The translations under genes and the position numbers were made by a program. 61,570 bases of DNA from Paraburkholderia piptadeniae (lineage in GTDB: Bacteria > Pseudomonadota > Gammaproteobacteria > Burkholderiales > Burkholderiaceae), in contig NZ_CYGY02000083.1 in NCBI RefSeq assembly GCF_900007165.1, positions 1-61,570 on the forward strand, written 5' to 3'. Of this stretch, positions 38,695-47,045 are shown one piece after another. A model generated the notes under the pieces. That model was given only the letters and a program-made list of their open reading frames with translations. It did no database searches and was not told the DNA's origin. Numbering within the stretch: the first letter of the stretch is position 1; every line of letters begins with the position of its first letter.

Positions 38695-38853
38695 ATGTAT
38701 CCCCGCTCACAACTCAAAAAGTTCTACGTCTACGCCGCTGACAAGCTCGTCGCCGTCGTCAGCGCAATGACGGATCGCGGCGCGATCGCGCAAGCATCCG
38801 ACCTGACAGGCCACAGCGCGGCGAAGCTCGTCGCGCAAACGACCATCCGCTAA
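38695..38853 (+). CDS. Small hypothetical phage protein
   Basis: 52 residues starting 'MYPRSQLKKFYVYAADKLVA', preceded by CGGAGA. It fills the gap between two firm genes. Function unknown. Confidence 0.5.
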   Translation: MYPRSQLKKFYVYAADKLVAVVSAMTDRGAIAQASDLTGHSAAKLVAQTTIR

Positions 38854-38868
38854 CCACTCCACGCGCGC

Positions 38869-38958
38869 ATGAACGGAATCGAAGCCCTCTGCGCAGCGAT
38901 CGCCGCCGCGGCCCTCCTCGGCGTTGCGATCGCCTACCTCAACGACCGATTCAAGTAA
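38869..38958 (+). CDS. Tiny membrane peptide
   Basis: 29 residues with one hydrophobic segment 'ALCAAIAAAALLGVAIAYL'. Short and without a strong ribosome site, so it may not be real. Confidence 0.3.
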   Translation: MNGIEALCAAIAAAALLGVAIAYLNDRFK

Positions 38959-38968
38959 CCGAGTGAAT

Positions 38969-39523
38969 ATGGACACAACTCAAGCCGCGTCGATTCGACC
39001 CGACATCCTCATGTCGAGCGGTCGATACTTCGATTTCCTTCGCCCCGAGGAATCCGAGTTCAGCATCCGGGACATCGCACACGCGCTGTCTAATGTGTGC
39101 CGATTCGCGGGCCACACAAGCCGCTTTTACTCGGTCGCTCAGCATTCGGTCTTCGTGAGCCAGATTGTTCCGCCGAGCATGGCGCTCGCGGGGCTGATGC
39201 ACGACGCCGCGGAGGCATTCGTCGGTGACGTTGCCCGACCACTGAAGCAACTTCTCCCCGATTATCGCGAAGTCGAAAAGCGCGTCGAGCGTGTTGTTAT
39301 GACTAGGTTCGGCATCAATCTGCCGCTCCCGCCCGAAATCAAGCACGCCGACCTTGTCATGCTCGCAACCGAGCAACGGGACTTGATGCCTCACCACGAC
39401 GACGAATGGGCTTTGATTTCGGGAGTGACACCACTTCCCGGACGGATCAGCCCTCTCCCTCCCGATGCCGCGTTTATCCAGTTTCTCTCGCGCTTCCACG
39501 AACTGATTTCCGAGAAACTCTGA
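38969..39523 (+). CDS. HD-domain phosphohydrolase (YfbR-like)
   Basis: 184 residues from the ATG at 38969. 'FAGHTSRFYSVAQHSVFVSQI' and 'LAGLMHDAAEAFVGDVARPL' carry the metal-binding H...HD motif, and 'HADLVMLATEQRDLMPHH' supplies the later Asp. YfbR-type HD proteins dephosphorylate 5'-deoxynucleotides, so the phage copy may tune nucleotide pools. It is distinct from the SpoT-like HD protein at 21.8 kb. Confidence 0.8.
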   Translation: MDTTQAASIRPDILMSSGRYFDFLRPEESEFSIRDIAHALSNVCRFAGHTSRFYSVAQHSVFVSQIVPPSMALAGLMHDAAEAFVGDVARPLKQLLPDYREVEKRVERVVMTRFGINLPLPPEIKHADLVMLATEQRDLMPHHDDEWALISGVTPLPGRISPLPPDAAFIQFLSRFHELISEKL

Positions 39524-39524
39524 C

Positions 39525-39992
39525 ATGCCAGGCACGAAGAAACCCCGCAAGCCGTTTCGCCCTAGCTGGAATCGCGGCGGCGTCATGTTGCGCACTCAGC
39601 CTTGGAAGGTCGCCGCAGTCTTCGGCTCGGTCGAGAAAATCCTCGACCAGCTAGACACCGACGGCACGATCACGACCGCGGAAGACGGAACGCCGCTTTT
39701 CCGGGACGACAGCGATCAATGTTTCTACGAGATGGCGCCGTCGCTTCGCGGCCTGACCGATGCCTTCGACCTGCACTCGTCGCGGAATACTCGCCCGGTC
39801 ACGACGGCGGGCCTACTCGCCCTGCTCGCGAAGCTCGAAGCGAAGGAAGAGGTCGACGACGACGACATCGCGATCGCTCGCGAGTCCGTCCGCCTGATGC
39901 GCGCCGAGTCGATGAACTTCACGGCGGATTACGCGAATCAGATTGTCCGCGACACGCAAATCAAGTTTGAACTTGAAAGACTCGCCGCTTGA
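39525..39992 (+). CDS. Hypothetical phage protein
   Basis: 155 residues. 'RGGVMLRTQPWKVAAVFGSVEKILDQLDTDGTI' (in parts) and 'LLALLAKLEAKEEVDDDDIAIA' suggest a helical protein. It follows the HD gene closely. Function unknown. Confidence 0.7.
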   Translation: MPGTKKPRKPFRPSWNRGGVMLRTQPWKVAAVFGSVEKILDQLDTDGTITTAEDGTPLFRDDSDQCFYEMAPSLRGLTDAFDLHSSRNTRPVTTAGLLALLAKLEAKEEVDDDDIAIARESVRLMRAESMNFTADYANQIVRDTQIKFELERLAA

Positions 39993-40010
39993 GCGGCCCG
40001 AAGGAAGAAA

Positions 40011-40265
40011 ATGAACGCTCTGTTTTTCGTCATGGGATGCGTAGACGGACGCCTCGTCCTGACGCTGGAAGAAACCGCCGACATGCTCGGAATGGCGCTC
40101 CAGACCGCTTACAACCAGATTGACGCCGGAACCTTCCCGATCCCGCTCCGGAAAAACGGCCGGAAGTGGGTCGCAGACGCTCGCGACATCGCCGAGTATC
40201 TCGACCTTATGCGCAAGGAAGCGCGCGAAGCACACGACGCCCTGAAGAGGAAGCTCGCGGCCTGA
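40011..40265 (+). CDS. Excisionase/AlpA-like HTH protein
   Basis: 84 residues. 'LTLEETADMLGMALQTAYNQIDAGTFPIPLRKNGRKWVADARDIAEYLD' (in parts) is a typical MerR/AlpA/excisionase HTH. It is the last gene of the early operon and nearest to the right end, a place where excisionases often lie. No integrase is seen beside it. Confidence 0.65.
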   Translation: MNALFFVMGCVDGRLVLTLEETADMLGMALQTAYNQIDAGTFPIPLRKNGRKWVADARDIAEYLDLMRKEAREAHDALKRKLAA

Positions 40266-40288
40266 GCCCGAGACATTCAGACGAACGA

Positions 40289-40312
40289 AGCGCGACCTAG
40301 TCGCGCTTTTTT
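40289..40312 (+). terminator. Terminator at the end of the early operon
   Basis: AGCGCGA-CCTAG-TCGCGCT followed by TTTTT on the plus strand. It probably ends the rightward prophage transcript. Confidence 0.75.
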
Positions 40313-40876
40313 CATTTCTGGCGCCGCAATGCCGGTCGGTCCCGTCAAATTCGCGGCTGCTACGCACTGTTACCCCAGTGTTACGCGACGCCCTGTAGAA
40401 TCGCCGAGAGCCTTACGCAGCGCGGCTCAGCGCGATTACTTCGGTCCGATCCATCATCGGCGCGACGGACACGCGGCGGGGACTGGCAATGGGCTTCGAA
40501 GACATGGGGCGCAAGACAGAACGAAAACGACGAAGGAAACGCGAAGTAAAAACGCGAACGACAAACGCGCATGAAGCAAACCGCTCATTTTACCGCAAGC
40601 CGCCCTCCCGCCCCTCGTTCCGCGTCGCAACAACCTCGGAAGCCCATGATTTACATGAGGTTTTTCCGAGCGGCAAGACCGGCTTATCAGGGCGCATACA
40701 CGCGAAATCCCCGTCTGGCGGGCGTCTCAGCATTGTTCCTGATCGAAGAATAGTAATTTCGAATTATCGGCACAAAGAATTGATAGTAGGGGTATACACT
40801 GCTTTCCATCGACGTTGCGAACAGACCCAAGCACCACGCAACGTCTTACTGAATCAAATATGACGGAGAGTTCACC
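40313..40876. other. Non-coding junction, probable right end of the prophage
   Basis: No credible gene. The composition changes within this span from phage-like to AT-rich, host-like intergenic DNA. The right attachment site should lie here, but without the left end its core cannot be identified. Confidence 0.5.
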
Positions 40877-41143
40877 ATGAAGACCAAGCTTATCGCTGCA
40901 GTTCTGATCGCCGCTTCCGCTACGCTGGCTGCCCCCGCTTTCGCAAGCGGCTACGGTCCGGCTCCGCATTACAACCCGACGGCCGGCGCGCCCGCTTCGC
41001 AGCAAGGCCAGAGCGCACAGACGCTGGCAGCCGAACAGGCACAGCAAGCCAACGTCGCTTATGGCGGCGTGCAAAACGGTTCTTCGCAAGGCGGCAAGCA
41101 TGAGCCGCAGACGGGCCCGGGCTCGGTGTTCTTCGGCCACTAA
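40877..41143 (+). CDS. Small secreted protein (DUF4148-like)
   Basis: 88 residues. 'MKTKLIAAVLIAASATLAAP' plus 'AFA' is a signal peptide. The mature part is Gln/Ala/Gly-rich and low in structure. Such DUF4148-type small secreted proteins are common in Burkholderiaceae. GGAGAG lies upstream of the ATG. The message continues into a repeat region and terminator. Function unknown. Confidence 0.75.
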   Translation: MKTKLIAAVLIAASATLAAPAFASGYGPAPHYNPTAGAPASQQGQSAQTLAAEQAQQANVAYGGVQNGSSQGGKHEPQTGPGSVFFGH

Positions 41144-41363
41144 GCCGAAGCTGAGCCAGCAACAGGTTTCGTAGCAGGCAGTACCGCGCAGCACAGGTAG
41201 TACGCAGTTCTGGCAGTACCCGGTAGTGTTGAAATGGCAGTTCCAGAAGTGGCAGTACCGCAGTCGAAGCAGTCAAGAAGTACCGTTGATGGTGTAGATG
41301 GAAGTACCACGCAGTTGCCGTACCCTGGAAGTACCACGCAGTCTGTTGTTGCAGGTGCAGTCG
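41144..41363 (+). repeat. Degenerate AGTACC/GCAGT repeats in the 3' region
   Basis: About ten copies of GCAGTACC, GAAGTACC or GCAGTTC follow one another between the small secreted-protein gene and its terminator, with spacing of roughly 10-25 bases. No coding frame is preserved. The repeats are probably transcribed. Confidence 0.6.
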
Positions 41364-41402
41364 AGCCGGATGTTCTCCACGGAGCGTCCGGCTTTGTTTT
41401 TG
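41364..41402 (+). terminator. Intrinsic terminator
   Basis: AGCCGGA...TCCGGCT with an inner CTCC/GGAG pairing, followed by TTGTTTTT. It ends the transcript of the small secreted protein and its repeats. Confidence 0.75.
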
Positions 41403-41427
41403 CGCGATCAAATGTGATGCCCGGGAC

Positions 41428-41679
41428 TTATCCGCCTGCGGCAAGCAGCTCGGTATTGATCGCTTCGCGCGCCGCCTGAAAGGCCGCTTCGGCGGCGGCG
41501 TGCTCCGTCGGCCAGAAGCGGTCGATATGCACAAGCCGCCAGTCCAGCATCACCGCATCGTCCTTGAGCACGCGGAAATGCGCCTTCACGCCCGTCAGCA
41601 CCTGCTCGACTGCGACCTCCATGTCGAAATCCTTGTAGCGTTCCTGATAGTCGCCCATATCGATGCCTTTTGGCTCCAT
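41428..41679 (-). CDS. Hypothetical protein
   Basis: 83 residues from the ATG at 41679, with GGGAGG 4 bases upstream. Acidic and helical ('YQERYKDFDMEVAVEQVLTG', 'EHAAAEAAFQAAREAINTEL'). Typical of small conserved Burkholderia proteins. Function unknown. Confidence 0.7.
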   Translation of the reverse strand: MEPKGIDMGDYQERYKDFDMEVAVEQVLTGVKAHFRVLKDDAVMLDWRLVHIDRFWPTEHAAAEAAFQAAREAINTELLAAGG

Positions 41680-41734
41680 CGCGCCTCCCACTTTCTTTCC
41701 GCAGTGTCGTTTAGCGTCGCCGTTGCGCCCGCAC

Positions 41735-41935
41735 TCAGTCGCAATCGCCGGACAGGTACTTTCTGCCGTCGCAAGTGATTTCGACACCCGCGCCCTTCGA
41801 CGATTTCGCCACCAGCCCCGCGCCCAGCAGTTCCTTTTCGACGACAGGCTCGACGGCAGGTGGTGGCTGACCCGTCCCGATATCGTTCAGTTGCCGCAAG
41901 GTATCGATTGCATCCGCACTCAGGGATTTCGTCAT
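41735..41935 (-). CDS. Small hypothetical protein
   Basis: 66 residues beginning 'MTKSLSADAIDTLRQLNDIG', with 'GAGVEITCDGRKYLSGDCD' at the end. No domain recognised. Confidence 0.6.
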   Translation of the reverse strand: MTKSLSADAIDTLRQLNDIGTGQPPPAVEPVVEKELLGAGLVAKSSKGAGVEITCDGRKYLSGDCD

Positions 41936-42190
41936 CGCCGCCTCCGCATGCGCTGGGGGCGCACCGCCCGACTGGCGATGCGCCCTTCGACGCTCAATTC
42001 ATCGCTGAATTCATGCTAGCACTTCCAGCCGGGATTGCAGGCTGCGCGGCGCCGATCGGAAATGGATGCAAAGGGGCCGAAACCCACGCAAATACGCAGA
42101 ATTTCCACGCAGGGGCGCGGTCTACAAGAGAGCGGCACACGCCGTGCGCAGGCTGGCGCGCACGGCGCCACGGAGCCGAAAAGAAACAGC

Positions 42191-42484
42191 ATGGAGAACG
42201 CGATGATTCACACGATCAACACGCCCAGGCCATTCGGGCGAAAGGCATTGGCGCGAATCGGCGCGGGCGTCTTGCTTGCAGCGTCCGCAGGCGTTGCGGC
42301 GACGGCGCTGGCGCAGAGCGCGGCGTCCGAATCCGGCGCGCCGATGGTGAAGCGGCCGCCCCCGGCGGCGTCGGGCACCGCGAGCGCGACCAATCCCGAC
42401 AACATGCCCGTCAAGAAGCCGCGCAAGCCCACCAATGACAAGATGATGCACAACCCGCCCGCCAGCGCGACGAACGCAAGATAG
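42191..42484 (+). CDS. Small secreted hypothetical protein
   Basis: 97 residues from the ATG at 42191. A signal peptide ('IGAGVLLAASAGVAATALAQ') is followed by a proline/lysine-rich mature part. The longer frame upstream is not supported. Function unknown. Confidence 0.65.
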   Translation: MENAMIHTINTPRPFGRKALARIGAGVLLAASAGVAATALAQSAASESGAPMVKRPPPAASGTASATNPDNMPVKKPRKPTNDKMMHNPPASATNAR

Positions 42485-42577
42485 CGCAGCGTCGCCGGCG
42501 CGGGAAGCGCGGACGGCGCGCGGTCGCTGGCACGCACGAGACGGTCGCCGGGCGACGCCGCTCACACGCTCAAGCGT

Positions 42578-42793
42578 TCACAACCTGGCGAGCGACACCT
42601 CCGTCGACTTCACGAGCGCGACGACTTCCGCGCCGACCTTCAGTTCGAGTTCGTCGATCGAGCGCGTCGTGATCACCGACGTGACGACGCCGAACGGCGT
42701 ATCGACGTCGACTTCGGACACGACGGGTCCCCGGATGATCTCCTTCACCTTGCCTTTGAACTGATTACGTACGTTGATGGCGGAAATGCTCAT
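42578..42793 (-). CDS. Molybdopterin-binding TOBE-domain protein (SsuF-like)
   Basis: 71 residues: 'MSISAINVRNQFKGKVKEII' and 'VVTSVITTRSIDELELKVGAEVVALVKSTEV' are a single TOBE/Mop domain. Such proteins close the ssu operon in Burkholderia and Pseudomonas (SsuF), where they are needed for sulfonate or sulfate-ester use. It follows ssuB by 46 bases. Confidence 0.8.
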   Translation of the reverse strand: MSISAINVRNQFKGKVKEIIRGPVVSEVDVDTPFGVVTSVITTRSIDELELKVGAEVVALVKSTEVSLARL

Positions 42794-42839
42794 GTCGGAT
42801 GGCTCCGTGAGTGGATAAAGAGGTTTCGGAGGCCAGCGC

Positions 42840-43856
42840 TCACACCGCCCAGCGCACGTCGCGCGGATGCACGCTGACCGATTCGCTGATCGCGCTCGCG
42901 CCCGCATCGATTGCCGGGGACTCGTGCAGCGCGCGCGTTTTCATCACGCGCTGCAAGACGCGCTCATCGAGTTTCGCGAATGCCGCCGACGCTCGTTCGC
43001 GCGGACGCGCGAGCGGCACCGGCTGGTCGAGCGCGATCCGGCCGTCTTCGATCAGCAGAATGCGGTCGCCGAGCGCAACGGCCTCCTGCACGTCATGTGT
43101 GACGAGCAACGCGGTGAAGCGATGCTCGCGCCACAGCCGTTCGATCAGCGCGTGCATTTCGATGCGGGTCAACGCATCGAGTGCGCCGAGCGGTTCGTCG
43201 AGCAACAGCAGCTGCGGCCGATGCACCAGCGCGCGAGCCAATGCGACCCGCTGCCGCTGGCCGCCCGACAGCTGCGCGGGCCACTCGTTCGCGCGCTCCA
43301 GCAGACCGACTTCGGCGAGCACCGCACGCGCATCGTCGCGCGACGAACGGCCGACGCCCAGCATCACGTTCTGCAGCACCGTCTTCCATGGCAAGAGACG
43401 CGCGTCCTGAAACATGATCCGCGTGTCGAACGGCCGCGAGCCGTCCGCGCGTTTGTCGAGCGTGCCCGCGCTCGGCGCTTCGAGACCGGCGATCAGCCGC
43501 AACAAGGTCGACTTGCCGCAGCCGCTGCGCCCGACAATCGATACGAAGCTGCCACGTTCGATCGACAGATCGAAGTCCGCGAGCACCGCTCGCTCGCCGT
43601 AGCGCTTGCCGACGCCGCGCAATTCGACGGACGCATCGAGCGCGTCGCGCGCGGTCTTGCGCAGCGCGAGCGTGTCGGCGTCGCGCGAACGGTCCGTCAC
43701 GTCGTGCAGCGCATTCGCGTCGCGCTCGACAGTGTCGATAGCGGCAGCCGTATTTTCAGCCGATGTGCGCTCGTGCGCGCGCGGCTGCTGGCGTTGCGCT
43801 TCGAGATCGGCGCGTGCAGCGCCGCCGATCGATGACGTCAACGTGCTCGCACTCAT
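42840..43856 (-). CDS. ssuB: Aliphatic sulfonate ABC transporter ATP-binding protein
   Basis: 338 residues from the ATG at 43856, overlapping ssuC by 4 bases. A poorly conserved N-terminal stretch of about 75 residues precedes the ABC domain: Walker A 'GRSGCGKST' (about 107), signature 'LSGGQRQRVALARAL' (about 193), Walker B 'LLLLDEPLGALD'. It powers uptake of sulfonates with SsuC. The N-terminal extension is longer than in E. coli SsuB. Confidence 0.9.
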   Translation of the reverse strand: MSASTLTSSIGGAARADLEAQRQQPRAHERTSAENTAAAIDTVERDANALHDVTDRSRDADTLALRKTARDALDASVELRGVGKRYGERAVLADFDLSIERGSFVSIVGRSGCGKSTLLRLIAGLEAPSAGTLDKRADGSRPFDTRIMFQDARLLPWKTVLQNVMLGVGRSSRDDARAVLAEVGLLERANEWPAQLSGGQRQRVALARALVHRPQLLLLDEPLGALDALTRIEMHALIERLWREHRFTALLVTHDVQEAVALGDRILLIEDGRIALDQPVPLARPRERASAAFAKLDERVLQRVMKTRALHESPAIDAGASAISESVSVHPRDVRWAV

Positions 43857-44692
43857 GCTTTCGCTCCTTGCTGATAAGCGGGATGCCACCGCAACGACAC
43901 GCGCTCGAGCCCTTTCGCGAGCATGTCGGCGAGCTTGCCGAGCGCCGCGTACAGCAGAATGCCGACCACGACCACATCCGTTTGCAGAAACTCGCGCGCG
44001 TTCATCGTCATGTAGCCGATGCCCGATTGCGCGGAGATCGTTTCCGCGACGATCAGCGTGACCCACATCAGCCCGAACGCGAAGCGCACGCCGACGAGAA
44101 TCGACGGCAGCGCGCCCGGCAGGATCACGTCGCGATATAGCGCGAATCCCTTCACGCCGTAGCTGCGCGCCATTTCGATCAGATTGGCGTCGACGGAACG
44201 GATGCCGTGATACGTGTTCACGTAGATCGGAAAGAACACACCGAGCGCGACGAGCAACACCTTCGCCTCCTCTTCGATGCCGAACCAGAGGATCACGAGC
44301 GGAATCATCGCGAGCGCGGGGATGTTGCGGATCATCTGCACGGTCGTGTCGATTGCGATATCGACGGGCTTGAAGAGGCCTGTCGCGAGCCCGAGCACGA
44401 AGCCGATGCCGCCGCCGATCGCGAAACCCGAGACCGCGCGCCACGTGCTCACCTTCACGTCGGCCCACATCTCGCCCGACTCGATCAGCGACCATGCGGC
44501 CTTCACGACGGCGAGCGGCTCGGGCAGCACGCGCGTCGACAGCACGCCGCTGCGCGCGGCGAGTTCCCATGCGATGAGGATGACGAGCGGCACGATCCAC
44601 GGCGCGGCCTTGTGTGCGACACGCGCGAACGTGATCCGCGCGAACGTGAGGTAAGTGAGGCTTGCGCGGTCTTTGCCGGAAACAGTCGGCAT
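43853..44692 (-). CDS. ssuC: Aliphatic sulfonate ABC transporter permease
   Basis: 279 residues from the ATG at 44692, chosen because AAAGGAG lies about 6 bases upstream; an ATG at 44728 is possible. About six membrane segments and the BPD permease loop ('LEMARSYGVKGFALYRDVILPGALPSILVG', in parts). It forms the channel for SsuB. Confidence 0.9.
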   Translation of the reverse strand: MPTVSGKDRASLTYLTFARITFARVAHKAAPWIVPLVILIAWELAARSGVLSTRVLPEPLAVVKAAWSLIESGEMWADVKVSTWRAVSGFAIGGGIGFVLGLATGLFKPVDIAIDTTVQMIRNIPALAMIPLVILWFGIEEEAKVLLVALGVFFPIYVNTYHGIRSVDANLIEMARSYGVKGFALYRDVILPGALPSILVGVRFAFGLMWVTLIVAETISAQSGIGYMTMNAREFLQTDVVVVGILLYAALGKLADMLAKGLERVSLRWHPAYQQGAKA

Positions 44693-44754
44693 ACACGACT
44701 CCTTTGCGCGGGCGATGCGTTCGATCACGCCTCGCCCGTGTGCTTTAGATCAGG

Positions 44755-45912
44755 TTAGCTTTGCGCCGCCTTCGGCACATAGTTGTTGCCGACGATCTCG
44801 CCGAACGGCCCCGACAGCGGACCGTTCGCGCTCGTGCGCTGACGGCCCGGCAGCAGCGGGAACACGAGTTCGGCGAAGCGATACGACTCTTCGAGATGCG
44901 GATAGCCGGAAAAGATGAACGTCTCGATGCCGAGGTCCGCGTATTCCTGCATGCGCGCGACGACCTGCTCCGGGCTGCCGACGAGCGCCGTGCCCGCGCC
45001 GCCCCGCACAAGCCCCACGCCCGCCCACAGGTTCGGATAGATCTCGAGTTCCTTGCGCGTGCCGCGCTTGCCGCCGTGCAACGCGGCCATGCGCCGCTGG
45101 CCTTCGGAATCCATCTTCGCGAACGAGGCCTGCGCGCGTGCGATCGTGTCGTCGTCGAGCTTGCTGATGAGCGTGTCGGCGGCGGCCCACGCTTCGTCCT
45201 CCGTCTCGCGCACGATCACATGCAGACGGATGCCAAACCTGATCTTGCGTCCATGTCGCTCGGCGCGCGCGCGAATGTCCGCGATCTTGTTCGCGACGGC
45301 ATCGGGCGGCTCGCCCCAGGTCAGATACGTGTCGATGTGCTCGCCCGCCATCTCGTGCGCAGCCGGCGACGATCCGCCGAACCACAGCGGCGGATGCGGA
45401 TTCTGCACGGGCGGATACAGCAGCTTGCCGCCCTTCGACTTCAGATGCTTGCCGATGAAATCGATCGCTTCGCCGCCATGCGCGCCCGTCAGCAGGCCGC
45501 GCCAGATGCGCAGGAATTCGTCAGTGATTTCGTAGCGCGTGTCGTGATCGACGAAGAGCCCGTCGCCTTCCAGCTCGGCGGCATCGCCGCCCGTCACGAC
45601 GTTGATCAGCAGACGCCCGCCTGACAGCCGGTCGAAAGTCGCCGCCATGCGCGCCGACAGGCCCGGCGACGCGATGCCCGGCCGGATCGCAACCAGAAAC
45701 TTGAGCCGCTGCGTGACGGGAATCAGGCTCGATGCGACGACCCATGCGTCTTCACACGAACGGCCCGTCGGCAGCAGCACGCCTTCGTAGCCGAGCGTAT
45801 CGGCGGCGACGGCGATCTGCCGGAAGTAATCGTAGTCGGCTGCGCGCGCGCCTTGCGAGGTGCCGAGATAGCGGCTGTCGCCGTGAGTCGGAATGAACCA
45901 GAACACATTCAT
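44755..45912 (-). CDS. ssuD: FMNH2-dependent alkanesulfonate monooxygenase
   Basis: 385 residues. 'MNVFWFIPTHGDSRYLGTSQ' and 'FLVAIRPGIASPGLSARMAATFDRLSGGRLLINVVTGGD' (in parts) are SsuD signatures of the luciferase-like monooxygenases. It releases sulfite from alkanesulfonates using FMNH2 from SsuE. Neither ssuE nor ssuA is in the window; ssuA is normally directly upstream. Confidence 0.93.
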   Translation of the reverse strand: MNVFWFIPTHGDSRYLGTSQGARAADYDYFRQIAVAADTLGYEGVLLPTGRSCEDAWVVASSLIPVTQRLKFLVAIRPGIASPGLSARMAATFDRLSGGRLLINVVTGGDAAELEGDGLFVDHDTRYEITDEFLRIWRGLLTGAHGGEAIDFIGKHLKSKGGKLLYPPVQNPHPPLWFGGSSPAAHEMAGEHIDTYLTWGEPPDAVANKIADIRARAERHGRKIRFGIRLHVIVRETEDEAWAAADTLISKLDDDTIARAQASFAKMDSEGQRRMAALHGGKRGTRKELEIYPNLWAGVGLVRGGAGTALVGSPEQVVARMQEYADLGIETFIFSGYPHLEESYRFAELVFPLLPGRQRTSANGPLSGPFGEIVGNNYVPKAAQS

Positions 45913-46576
45913 GGGCTGCTCCTGCGTTTGTTCGAGTTGATGTCAGTGGATGCCGGGTGGCTGGCCGGTTGCGTCGCCCGCCTGCTTCCGCGCTCGCGTG
46001 ACTGAGTGGCCGCGTTTCGAACGGACGTGACCGCGCGTTGCGGCGCGCGAGGCGGCGCATCGAACCGGACGGGGAAACGGATAAAACCGCGTAAGCGAAA
46101 CTACGCGAAACCGCGCGAAACCGCGGAAAATTGCGTCAGCGGCGACAGCGTGGCGGCCTGCGCGCGACGCATGGATCGCGTGCAGCGCACGAAGCCGCCG
46201 TGCACGCGCGAATGGACATCGGATCAAACATCGCGACAGCTTCTCTCATGTGAATCACGTAGAACGCGCGCGCGGCGCGCGGCGTGTTAATCCGGCGGCA
46301 GTGCAATGCGTGCCAGGCACGCCGCCGCCGTCTGCATGGGAAAAGAGTCTATGGATCGCGCGCTTTCTTTTGAACGATTTTTTTGAGCTTAGGTTTTCGA
46401 CTTTCGTGATTTACCTGACGCTGCAGCATACGTCGCGCGCGAGCATCGTCGCCGCACGTTCCGCGCGTCCTCGCACCAAAACGGCAGCGCGCCGCCGATA
46501 TAATGGCGCTCGATCCAATCAACCTGCGCGGGCGCAACGCTTTGTCATCGATGCCCGGCGACTGACGCTGTCAAGC
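45913..46576. other. Intergenic region upstream of ssuD and the membrane-protein gene
   Basis: No credible gene. A 10-bp tandem repeat CGCGAAACCG occurs at 46104 and 46114 with degraded copies on both sides. Divergent promoters for ssuD and the rightward gene are expected here. Confidence 0.5.
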
Positions 46577-46996
46577 ATGCAAAAAATCATCCTGCCGTTC
46601 GTGTCCGGCTTTCTCGCGTCGCTGTTCTTTCACGAGTCGACGCTCGCGCTTCTGCACGCGGCCGGCCTCATCGACCCGACAGGGTTTTCGACGGCGCCAT
46701 TCGCTCCCATCGGCTTGCCCGAATTCATCGCGAACGCGATCTGGAGTTCCGTGTGGGCCGTGCTGATGGCGTGGCTGCTGCGGGTGTCGCCCGAGCGCCC
46801 CGCGCCGTGGATTCCGGCATTCGTGTTCGGCGGGATCGTGCTGACGGCGGCGACCGTGTTCGTCGTCGATCCCATTCGCGGCATCTGGCCGACGGGTAAC
46901 ATGCTGCCGCGCCTTGCGCTCGGCTTCGCGTCGAATGCGATGTGGGGCTGGGGCGCGCTCGTCTTCATGCGCGCCTTCATGACAGCCGAGGACTGA
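46577..46996 (+). CDS. Hypothetical integral membrane protein
   Basis: 139 residues from the ATG at 46577. Three to four membrane segments ('LPFVSGFLASLFFHESTLALL', 'AIWSSVWAVLMAWLLR', 'AFVFGGIVLTAATVFVV', 'GFASNAMWGWGALVFM'). A conserved Burkholderiaceae-type small membrane protein; function unknown. Confidence 0.7.
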   Translation: MQKIILPFVSGFLASLFFHESTLALLHAAGLIDPTGFSTAPFAPIGLPEFIANAIWSSVWAVLMAWLLRVSPERPAPWIPAFVFGGIVLTAATVFVVDPIRGIWPTGNMLPRLALGFASNAMWGWGALVFMRAFMTAED

Positions 46997-47045
46997 GCCC
47001 GCTCTTTTTCTCCGGGCCTGACTTCTGTTCCGGCGTGCGTTGGCT

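Noticed and set aside
40329..40863. Frames at 40329-40574 and 40489-40863
   Set aside because: No similarity, no ribosome site, biased composition; treated as the prophage-host junction.
41144..41363. CRISPR-like array
   Set aside because: Units are short, degenerate and unevenly spaced, with no constant repeat of 23 bases or more and no cas genes.
43857..44696. Extension of the ssuB frame upstream to 44696
   Set aside because: Overlaps ssuC completely and reads Arg/Ala-rich nonsense; the ATG at 43856 overlapping the ssuC stop is preferred.
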